Shown here piece after piece: positions 55,676 through 64,000 of a stretch of 64,000 bases of DNA (within the stretch, counting starts at the first letter, position 1; the number at the start of each line of letters is the position of its first letter). The DNA is from Vesta saturnalis. Its lineage: Eukaryota; Arthropoda; Insecta; Coleoptera; Lampyridae. The position numbers and the translations under genes were made by a program. Below the pieces are notes generated by a model that ran no database searches, was not told the DNA's origin, and was given only the letters and a program-made list of their open reading frames with translations. The DNA lies in NCBI GenBank assembly GCA_036346205.1, contig JARFJB010001355.1:1742501-1806500 (forward strand), read 5' to 3'.

Positions 55676-56600
55676 ATTATTTTTCTTTATGGTGCTCAAG
55701 AGGTGTGCTATTTAAGAACAGCCTTTGCTTTTAATGAAAGACATCCTGGCAGAAACGTAAGTCATGTTTATGTTAGAGATTTGGTACGAAAATTCCAAGA
55801 AACAGGATCTGTTGCAAACCAAAAAAGACAGGGACCCAGAATTATTTTGGACAAAGAGATGCAAGTAGAAGTTCTTCGTCAGGTTGCAGTTAATCCAAAT
55901 ATATCCACAATAACGCGTATATCTCGAGCATCTGTCGGAAGAGTATTAAAAATGCACAAATTTCACCCGTACAAGATGAAAATTTACAAGAACTTGGTGA
56001 CGATGATCCCGATCAACGAACCCAGTTTTGCGAAACAATGACGAATAAAATTCAAAGAGAGCACACACTAACTAGAAACATTCGTTTTAACATTTTTTTT
56101 TTAATGATCACGTAAACAAACAAAACTATCGCTACTGGAGTGATGAGAACTCACATTATTTGATAGAAGGGCACACCCAGAATCCTGAGAAACCTAATGT
56201 TTGGGCGGGAATACTGGGAGACCGAATAATAGGCCCATTTTTTATGGAGGGTAATTTAATCAGCGAGGTATATGTGCAGATGCTTAACAATTTAATAGAG
56301 CCATTCATTCTCCATGAAATTGAAGGGAATTTAATTTTTAATGAAGATATTGTACATTTTCAACAGGATGGAGCCACTCCTCATTATGCTATTAATACGA
56401 GACAGTGACTAGTTAGGTTGTATCCGCGTCACTGGATTGGTAGGAGGGGTCCAATTGAGTTGCCACCAAGGACATCTTTCTGTGGGGTTACGTTAAATTT
56501 TTAGTGTAGAAGAATTGCGCACAGAGGACAATAGAAGCGTGTCAGAACATTCCAAGGGACATTGTTGCAAGAATTATTGTCAAATTTGAGGTTAGTTTTT
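55676..56600 (+). pseudogene. DD41D-type transposase, N-terminal and middle fragment
   Basis: The N-terminal DNA-binding half reads YGAQEVCYLRTAFAFNERHP, DLVRKFQETGSVANQKR, ILDKEMQVEVLRQVA and SRASVGRVLKMHKFHPYKM (55685-55985). After a frameshift the core reads YWSDENSHYL, NVWAGILGDRIIGPFF and HFQQDGATPHYAINT (second Asp, about 56355-56400). It ends at PRHWIGRRGPIELPPRTSF, with the third-Asp block deleted. The first Asp motif is lost in a frameshifted stretch near 56090. Confidence 0.75.
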
Positions 56601-56639
56601 CAGTGAATCCTACTTTTTTTATGATCAATAATTAGCGTG

Positions 56640-57295
56640 TTTAATAAGCTTTCCAGAGAGGTATCAGAAGTGGGGTATTGTGATTTAAGATTTTTAAGTG
56701 AGTATGGATGAGGCTCAAGGGGGAGTGGGGGTAGTTTAAAAAATACGTCATTTGTATTCCCCCTGTTTGTTATAGAAACGGTATTTTTATTTTTTCATGC
56801 CTCTTTTTGTTTAAAAAATATTGCTATTGTAAGTTTTAAAGGCCCACCCGTACATACGTTAACGATCTCACAATAATTTTAAAATAAAACTCTTCATAAG
56901 TTTGCTATGTCTAATAACAACTTTTGATGAATATCTCTGAAACTTTGAAACATATCAGTATAATTACAAATATAAAGATGTTGCGTACGTTACTCCGCAC
57001 CCAATAGGAATAAAATATACAGGCTTTACCTTTAAAAGATACTTTTACGCCTAGTTTTGATTAATAACGGGTAGTTTCGGGTAAAGAAGAATATAACTAA
57101 AAAACGAGTGGATTTGGGTATAGGGAATGCTTAATAAAATTGATAGAGTAGTAAACAAGCTATCCCATGCCGATGAAAAATATAGGGTGTCTTATTTGAA
57201 CATTTCGAGAAAATCTACGATTCTCGTTTTGCACCATACTGTATACGACTTCCGATATTTCGCGTAGCCATGTGTACAAAAATAAAATAGACCAT
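56640..57295. other. No recognisable features
   Basis: AT-rich spacer. A sequence TATAGGGTGTC at about 57182 resembles the outer end of a mariner-type TIR, but no partner is found. Confidence 0.45.
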
Positions 57296-57299
57296 ATAC

Positions 57300-57605
57300 A
57301 TATAAGATCCTACTACAAATAATAATTAATTTCTAAAAATTATTATTAATTTTATTAAATACATAAATAAAAAGTTTACCTCGAGTAGGATTTGAACCTA
57401 CGACCTGTACTTTGCTAGAGTACCGCGTTAACCAACTGCGCCATCAAGGTTCAAGCCCCAATCGATGGAAATTTTGTCTTTATGTATGTAGAACTGATGT
57501 AAATTCTAAATATAATGAGATTACAATCAAATTACTTATATTAATGGAATGTGAGCCTGCAATATCGCAAGGATTCACACATACCAAAGCAACTTGTTCG
57601 TTCAT
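57300..57605 (-). repeat. tRNA-like dispersed repeat, copy B with long flank
   Basis: This is the reverse-orientation counterpart of 44098-44345. The tail (AATAAATACATA-type) lies at 57330-57377, the core at 57378-57450, and the flank with CAATATCGCAAGGA and AATGTGAGCCTGC at 57451-57600. Confidence 0.75.
57378..57450 (-). tRNA. tRNA-like core, copy B, perfect cloverleaf with AGC
   Basis: This is the best-folded copy. The acceptor ACCTTGA/TCGAGGT pairs over 7 bp with one G-T pair, the D stem GCG/CGC over 3 bp, the anticodon stem GTACT/AGTAC over 5 bp around CTAGCAA, and the T stem GTAGG/CCTAC over 5 bp around TTCAAAT. Anticodon AGC would specify alanine, but position 3:70 is C-G, not the G-U pair alanyl-tRNA synthetase requires. 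It is either a repurposed tRNA-like SINE head or a gene of altered identity. Confidence 0.5.
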
Positions 57606-57735
57606 AACAAAAACTTGTAATAATAATTAATTTCGTTTATTCTTGAAAGATACAGAGTGATCAACAGATGTCTATTCAAACAAAGAAGTTGAGATAATGT
57701 ACGAAGTAAGGAGAATGCAAATTTGGAATAATATA

Positions 57736-57797
57736 TAGGGTGTTCCATTAAAAATATATAAGTTTGTGTTCTCATTGACTTACGGGTCACCCTGTAT
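57736..57797. mobile_element. Mariner-type TIR remnant
   Basis: TATAGGGTGTTCC at the left and GGTCACCCTGTA at the right are inverted-repeat-like ends about 60 bp apart, flanked by TA. This is probably a deletion product of a Tc1/mariner-type element. Confidence 0.35.
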
Positions 57798-57799
57798 TT

Positions 57800-59025
57800 G
57801 TGAGAATATTTCTAAAATGTGCTGTCTAGCAAGCATTTTATTGCTCTCTTTTAATATTTTTTATAATACAAATCATTTAGATGTAGTAGAAAACGGGAGC
57901 TAAGATACAGGACCTGTATATGGGATTACACGAGATATAGTCGAAAATAGAATGTTGGAAGTTTCAAGAACATGTTCATAAATGTTTTGATTTAATTTGC
58001 ACCGTTAGTATCACCCCCATGATAGTCTGCTTAACTTTTTTATATACACCTTTCTAATAACATTTCGAGATTTACTTTAGATTGCAGGTTTAAGTAAAAA
58101 ATGCAGTATGCAAAAACTATACAAAATTGGTCATTTAGTGTTTATAAATTATTCATACACTCTAAATCTATCAACTTAATTGTAAATTAAGTTGAAATTA
58201 TGTGTATCAGGGATTTTGTAACTTGTATTAAAATTACGAAAATATTTTAATTTGAAATTTTATTACACCAGAATTGAAATTAGTTAAAATTACATTCAAA
58301 GAAATTTGCCATTATCATAATTTATTATTAAACTTGATCAAATCAAACTCAAGCAAAGTTACTCAAAATTAGGCATAATTAAATTATAGACACATAGGTA
58401 ATTGTTGACTTTAAAAATCTTTAGAAACAAGTCAATACAAATTAACACACAAAAGAAGTATTTTCAATTATACAGGGCGTGCAAAAAGTAGCCGCTAACA
58501 GAACGTTTTTTTAATGGAATACCGTAGAAGACCGCCATCTTTGATTTCTCAATGGGTTAGTTAATTTCTTTGAATTTTCGGTTTTATTCGCAGTGTGATT
58601 AAATTAATTCGTGGATGCATTTGATTTGTATGTCAAACCTCGCTTAAATTAATACGCGCCTTTTAAGGTCAATTCTAGGTCTGTTAATCAGTTTTTGTGA
58701 CAATTTCCAGTTTGATTTACGGTTTTAGTTATGAAAATGTAAACTTTCACCATTATTACACATAATTAAAATACTTATCGCTTGAGTTTAAATGGTGTAT
58801 GTTTATATTTATATTTATATAGTTCTATACGTTTAGGTAGGACTTACAGTTATCGTCCTCAGTAGTAGTAAAATCTTTTAGAAATTTTTAAGGTTTTATT
58901 TATTTGATTTCGCGGAATTCGCGGGCGATTTAAATTTCACGTGATTGGCACCCACGATTTGTGTTGCTAATTACATTGACCAGTATCCTGAAATTGGTTC
59001 AGAGACATGGATTGGATAATTAAAA
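57800..59025. other. No recognisable features
   Basis: AT-rich DNA. TACAGGGCGTGCAAAAAGT at about 58474 looks like one more mariner-type terminus without a visible partner. Confidence 0.45.
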
Positions 59026-59029
59026 TTTC

Positions 59030-59250
59030 TTGGTCTGGCACCATTAGTCCCGAATATTAAAACAAGATCCTTTTGGTAGGGCCTTGAATCTGATTTCAAC
59101 ATCTTTGTCGATCATCTTAAAATAAAGCCCTTTTAACAGAATTCAACATCTTCAAATTCGTTTTGCATTTTGAAATATGGTCCGTTTGGAAGATCTTGAA
59201 ACCGGTGTCAACATCTTGATTGGAACCTTACAAGTGAAAAGTTTAACCTT
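59030..59250. repeat. Short degenerate repeat, CAACATCTT-containing
   Basis: Three to four imperfect blocks contain TTCAACATCTT or TCAACATCTTG, preceded by CCTTTTGG/CCGTTTGG and CTTGAA phrases, spaced about 50-60 bp. Confidence 0.45.
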
Positions 59251-59254
59251 GGTG

Positions 59255-60160
59255 TAATTATATAATGCGGTAAAACGTGTTTTTCCATTGCGTAATCCTT
59301 ATTACGACCTTGAAAGTGAAAGGTGTTTTTAACCTTCACGTACACCTAAAAATAACTTACTTGTAAAAAAAGTACTTCTTGTTGCATATCCATTTTAGGA
59401 AATAATGTGAGATTGAGATATCAGAACCAGAAATTTTCTATGTTACTTAATTTTTTGGGACCTAAACCTTATTTCAAGACGTTGGACCCCGTAATAAAAG
59501 GTTATTTATGGGTTTAGGGATCGCCATGTACAGGAAGTTTGTAATATTTGGAGTTTATTAAGGTTTACTAAGGAAAGATAAACATTAAGCGGCCTGATTA
59601 TTATGACTCTACTATAACGACATCACGGTCCCACCCGAGTTTAGACGTAAGAGAGTACTAAGAGAACCAAGAGCCATCGCTACGAAGGCGACACAGTCCC
59701 ACTTTCGTTTTTGCACTACCTTAACTATTACACAAATTATGCTCATCTCTCTCTGGTAGAAGTTGACTAAACAAATATTTAAGTTGCCTTTCATACCACA
59801 AGGGAGATTTACGTAATTTATTAACCTAACACTTTACACTACAACCCGTTTTAAGATACTTGAAATGCTGATCCAACATGGTGAACTACTCAAACAAATA
59901 GAATTAAAGTAACCGCACTCGGAAGTTAATATTTTATTATTTACTTATCATGGCTGCTGATTACTTGCTTACTACTAGTCCACAAAATGTTTTCCAGCAA
60001 GTCTGCGTTTTCGGTTCTCCGATCGACATTAATAACCTTTTTTTAAATTGACAGCATTGAAAGTTAGCACAAAGTTTGCAACATCATCTTATATAATAAT
60101 TTAAAAGAAAATTACAACGCGATCATTCGGTGTGTTTTAAAAGTTAAGTACAACATTGAA
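59255..60160. other. No recognisable features
   Basis: I see neither coding motif nor repeat structure. The 60-codon minus frame at 59612-59794 has no recognisable feature. Confidence 0.45.
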
Positions 60161-60164
60161 TATG

Positions 60165-60965
60165 GCACCAAAACAGTCAATCGCAAAACAAACAAGAGAA
60201 CATACCAAATACACTAAAACATGCAAGAAAACTAACAACAGACAGGCCCATGCAAACAAGTAAACCCCCAAACATACAAACACACAAATATCAGTAGCAA
60301 ACATGTACACACCAACAAGTAAACACCTAAACTCGTAAACATACATTGCCAAAACAAGGAAACCCCTAACACAAGTTATTCCACAAAAAGAAACATATAA
60401 CAAAAGACAACCCAAACATCCAAACCAAAGAAACTGAACAAGCTATTTAACATTACTTGTGTCATCAACCACACACATATCAACATGCGAACAGATACAC
60501 GCACTAACGTACGAACACGCAAACACATAACCTCAAAACAAAGAAACTAGTCAACAAATTACAAACGTGCAGAAAAAGTAGTAGTCGACAAACTCATACA
60601 CATACAAGTAAAACACTCAAACACTTAAACTCACAAAGATCTAAACACGCAAACAAAGGAATTAGCAATCAAGTAAACACAAAAAATGTAAACTCGTAAA
60701 CATATACACACAAACACGTAAGAAAACATACCAAAAAAACGAAAACATACACATACTCATACAAACAGCCACTCACAAACGAACAAACTAGCAAATAAGT
60801 AAGATTTCAAACACAAAAATACGTAAACATGCAAACATGCACACACGCAAACAAATAAACTATGTATTCAGTAAACGTGGAAATAAGTAAACCCATAAAC
60901 CGTCAGGCTCACTCCAACAAAGAAACAACGCCCAAACATGCAAACACGAAACCCCCCAAAACAAA
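60165..60965. repeat. A/C-rich degenerate array with direct-repeat copy 1 (60303-60965)
   Basis: The sequence is dominated by AAACA, ACACA and GTAAAC phrases. From TGTACACACCAACAAGTAAA (60304) to CATGCAAACACGAAAC (about 60950) it is collinear with 62808-63455 at high identity. The minus frame at 60137-60415 is a product of this composition and recurs in copy 2. Confidence 0.8.
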
Positions 60966-61116
60966 ACAAAATAGGCGACCAAAGTTTATCTTTATTTATT
61001 CCCCTTCCCAAGAGTTTTTCAAAAATATAGCATAGTCTATTTATTTTTATAAATAACGTGACAAATATGATTTTTTTCTATAATTTACATTGATAAAAAA
61101 CAAAATAATTAATTAA

Positions 61117-61770
61117 TCACAAATATTGTTCGAATTGCAGACCATTATGTCTCCTACAAGTTTCATAAAGTTTATAAATTCTTTTAATAGCATTTTCCAA
61201 AATAAATGATTGTCTTCGTAATTTTGCAAAAGTATTTTCCGTAGGAATTTTTAATTGTTGCATGTTGGCATATTGCATTGAATAAATTTTATTCATTAAA
61301 TACCCCCACAAAAAAAAATCCAAAGCCGAGAGATCCGGTGATCGTGGTGGCCATCGAACAGGTCCATTTGTTCCAATCCATCTCCTGGGGAAACGTTCAT
61401 TTAGCCAGTTCTGTATTATTCTAGCATTGTGGGCTGGAGTCCCAGAGTTTAGCTTTTCTTCATAAATCTTGTAAACTATTTTTCGGTTAAAAATAAAGCA
61501 GGAGACATTAAATCCGAACCTGCCTTGACGCTCTCTAGGAAAAATCACGTGGGTGTTTTCTTGACTCCAAAACCGCAAGTTGTGTCTATTAAGAATTTCC
61601 GAACTTGTGAAATCTGCCTCGTCTGACCAAATTATTTTTTTTTCATAATTATTGTCCTGAGTTTTCATATTTATAAACCAATTGCAGAACTCCAATCTAC
61701 GTTCAGCATCACCAGGGTGCAGATGATGAACAAGTTTATACTTGCAGGGTTTGAATTTATGTTTTTTTTT
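61117..61770 (-). pseudogene. DD41D-type transposase, catalytic part
   Basis: On the minus strand, IIWSDEADFTSSEILNRHN holds the first Asp (about 61630). The block NSGTPAHNARIIQNWLNERF (about 61440-61380) has Ser where the second catalytic Asp should be, and PPRSPDLSALDFFLWGYL holds the third (about 61340-61290). Counting from the Ser position, 41 residues separate it from the last Asp, the same spacing as at 24.5 kb. A short deletion just before NSGTPAH removed several residues. The enzyme would be inactive even apart from the frameshift at its N-terminus. Confidence 0.8.
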
Positions 61771-62003
61771 TAAATCCTTTGCACTGTTGTTTTAGACACA
61801 CCGGTCTCTTCATCTATTTTCCTGCACAAGGTTTCAAGAGTGGCTTGAACAACTGCTAAAACGTTGATCTCTGATTCCTCGTTCTCTTTGTTGTAAACTC
61901 GGGGTCGAGGTTTGTCAAAACATTCATGTTGGCAAAGCTTAAATTTTAATTTTTGAGATATTCTTCTGTCGGGTTGTCTTCTTTCGGGATATCTATATGA
62001 CAA
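61770..62003 (-). pseudogene. DD41D-type transposase, DNA-binding part
   Basis: A 77-codon frame contains NVLAVVQATLETLCRKIDEE followed by TGVSKTTVQRI, a helix-turn-helix typical of mariner-type N-terminal domains. It joins the catalytic part in a different frame near 61770 (next readable peptide KHKFKPCKYKLVHHLHPGD). Confidence 0.65.
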
Positions 62004-62468
62004 ATAGGTATATAAAATAAATACAAATTCTAAGGTAAAGATTAACTGACCTGTTCAGGCCTGGTCTGCGTTTTCATTAGATAATATGAAGCAGGTCTTC
62101 ATATCATATTTCTCAAAGTTTTCAAATTTTTGGTTTCGAGCGATATTAAAAAATAATTAAACAACAAGAACAAGAACGATAACAATAAACAAAAACAACG
62201 AATAACAATAAATATCAGCACTAAATTGGGGAAAATGTAACCAGGAATAATTTGAGAGAAGTAGAAACTTCAAAAATCAAATACCTAAGTAATGGCAGAA
62301 CGTTAATTGTTTTGTTTTTTGCGTTACCATGGTTACCCACGGCTATCCACTATTATCAATGTAAATTATAGAAAAAAATCATTTTGTCACGTTATTTATA
62401 AAAATAAATATAGACTATGCTATAGTTTTGAAAAGCTCTTGGTAAGGGGAAAAAGATTTTAAAAAAAT

Positions 62469-62807
62469 ATATAGTGTCCCATAAAAAAAAATAGGTTATG
62501 TCAATATCTCAAAAACTGTGACATCTAAAGAAAATATGAGTACGCCGCTGGATTCTACGTAAAAAAATCTACAAATATCAGTTTTTACTTTTTTAATATA
62601 TCTGACAAAAACAGAGTTACAGGGGATGACTGAAAATGCAATTTTTCCAAAATCACCCTGTAGCACACAAACTAAGATGGCTATGGCAAATTTGATTAGT
62701 GCATCTTTGGTTTCATTAAAAAATAGCACGGTGTCGCGAAAACCGCAAGGTTCTAACCTAAAAAATAAGCGAGATACCCCGTAAAACATACGAAAATGGG
62801 ACAACCT
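62469..62807. mobile_element. Short TIR element (mariner-type MITE candidate)
   Basis: The left end TATAGTGTCCCATAAAA and the right end, complemented, TACAGGTTGTCCCATTTTCG are similar terminal sequences next to TA. The 340 bp interior carries CACCCTGTAG at about 62655 and no transposase. It sits between the DD41D-type element and direct-repeat copy 2. Confidence 0.5.
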
Positions 62808-63560
62808 GTACACACCAACAAGTAAATACTTAAACTCGTAAACATACAACGCCAAAACAAGGAAACCCCTAACACAAGTTATTCCACAAAAAGAAACATA
62901 TAACAAAAGATAACCCAAACATCCAAACCAAAGAAACCGAACAAGCTATTTAACACTACTTGTGTCACCAACCACACACATATCAACATGCGAACAGATA
63001 CATGCACTAACGTACGAACACGGAAACACATAACCTCAAAACAAAGAAACTAGTCAACAAATTACTAACGTGCAGAAAAAGTAGTAGTCGACAAACTCAT
63101 ACACATACAAGTAAAACAATAAAACACTTAAACTCACAAAGATCTAAATACGCAAAGAAAGGAATTAGCAATCAAGTAAACACAAAACATGTAAACTCCG
63201 TAAACATATACACACAAACACGTAAGAAAACATACCAAAAAAAATGAAAACATGCAAAACTTACACTTACTCATACAAACAGACACTCACAAACGAATAA
63301 ACTAGCAAACAAGTAAGATTTCAAACACAAAAATACGCAAACATGTAAACACGCAAACAAAGAATCTATTTATTCAGTAAACGCGCAAATAAGTAAACCC
63401 ATAGACCGTCACGCTCACTCCAACAAAGAAACAACGCCCAAACATGCAAACACGAAACTCACCAAAACAAAAAAAAAGTAACCAACCAACATATCTGAAA
63501 CACTCAAACATGGAGACTAACTAACATACATAAACAAACGAATACACTAACACTGTAACT
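62808..63560. repeat. A/C-rich degenerate array with direct-repeat copy 2
   Basis: Collinear with 60304-60950, including AAACCCCTAACACAAGTTATT and GCAGAAAAAGTAGTAGTCGAC. It differs by scattered substitutions and short indels (for example GCAAAACTTACACTTAC near 63255). Confidence 0.8.
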
Positions 63561-63654
63561 AGAGAATGAGTAAACAGGTAAACACAAAACACGTAAATCG
63601 TACAGATAAAAAAATAAATAAAGTAGCAAATATGCAAACTAGACAGCAAACGCT

Positions 63655-63785
63655 TGCACACACGCACGCACGCACGTACTCACGCACACACACACGTACA
63701 CGCACACGCGCACCACGCACACGCACACGGACACGCAGACGTGCACACACACGGACACGCACACGCACACTCACACACAAAAGCC
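63655..63785. repeat. (CACACG)n-type microsatellite
   Basis: Mixed CACGCA, CACACA and ACACGC hexamers. Frames open on both strands through this tract are artefacts. Confidence 0.85.
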
Positions 63786-64000
63786 GCAAATACACGCTCC
63801 AAAAAACACATAGAAGACATCTTGCAATATATTTAAAAAGTTAGGAGCCAAATTGAAAGATTCCTTCCTTAATCAAAAACAAAATAAGCAGAAACCAAGC
63901 CAAAATATCACAAAAAATTCAAAATTCAGAAATAGTCTCCAAAACAAAAACCACGTAAAACAAAGAAACTAGCAATCAAACTCGTAAACCATACAAGCAC

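Larger units (their letters stand above)
60970..62465 (-). mobile_element. Tc1/mariner-superfamily DD41D-type element
   Basis: Subterminal inverted repeats of about 90 bp (61007-61098 and 62355-62455) share TCCCCTT, AAGAG, TATAGCATAGTCTAT, TTATAAATAACGTGACAAA and TATAATTTACATTGATAA. Between them lies a minus-strand transposase in two frames. The outermost ends are diverged, so the exact boundaries are uncertain. Confidence 0.75.

Noticed and set aside
60137..60415. Minus-strand 92-codon hydrophobic frame, recurring at 62496-62918
   Set aside because: It reflects TGTTTGT-type composition of a duplicated A/C-rich array. In the second copy the same frame continues into the MITE, so there is no consistent protein.
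62324..62337. Second RFX X-box-like site GTTACCATGGTTAC
   Set aside because: The second half-site does not fit the RRNAAC pattern and it lies in non-conserved transposon DNA.
1..64000. CRISPR arrays, bacterial operons, ribosome-binding sites and prophage
   Set aside because: Introns, LINEs and mariner-type elements show a eukaryotic genome. Short tandem arrays here have no spacer structure.

Overview
The window looks like repeat-dominated DNA from an arthropod, most likely an insect. It is AT-rich, with intron-bearing coding relics, and is built almost entirely of transposon families common in insects: EN-type non-LTR retrotransposons, a Penelope-like element, Tc1/mariner (DD34D and DD41D) transposons and a Polinton/adintovirus-type DNA polymerase. 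I found no convincing single-copy host gene. Most long open frames are either decayed transposon genes or artefacts of simple repeats, notably the arrays at 18.55-19.27 kb and 38.54-39.65 kb, which stay open in several frames.

Layout. 0-2.5 kb: heptamer array, a Penelope-like remnant with inverted terminal copies, a minisatellite and a tRNA-like sequence. 5.0-8.4 kb: another Penelope terminal copy, then a 140-170 bp satellite that reverses orientation near 8.03 kb. 10.1-20.4 kb: a second satellite field split by a Penelope-like element (10.5-11.56 kb), a LINE (15.9-17.4 kb) and a 1.75 kb foldback element (18.17-19.92 kb). 22.2-26.4 kb: an I/Jockey-type LINE split by a complete-length DD41D mariner-like element. 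27.3-32.8 kb: a second, nearly full-length but frameshifted I/Jockey-type LINE (ORF1, endonuclease, RT, RNase H). 33.0-34.1 kb: fragments of a restriction-like-endonuclease LINE and of a third ORF1. 34.08-38.5 kb: a decayed family-B DNA polymerase (minus strand), a head-to-head intact two-exon acidic gene (plus strand) and further acidic coding relics. 38.5-39.7 kb: about 1.1 kb of a GACA/GATA octamer array. 40.5-42.6 and 45.4-48.1 kb: two minus-strand copies of one LINE family, the second carrying an inserted RNase H-bearing LINE fragment. 49.7-50.75 kb: a mariner relic. 53.8-54.9 kb: another minus-strand LINE. 55.2-56.6 kb: two abutting DD41D-type transposase pieces. 60.3-63.5 kb: a 0.67 kb direct duplication flanking a DD41D-type element and a small TIR element. 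Three copies of a tRNA-like repeat lie at 26.8, 44.2 and 57.4 kb.

The best candidates for something unusual are: (1) the Penelope-like element whose inverted terminal repeats contain both a tRNA-like segment and a hammerhead-like core; (2) the intact two-exon acidic gene head-to-head with the polymerase relic; (3) the foldback element with 200 bp TIRs and GTAC flanks; (4) the dispersed tRNA-like family that folds well but lacks the alanine identity pair its anticodon would need. All family assignments come from reading motifs by eye. No database search was run.
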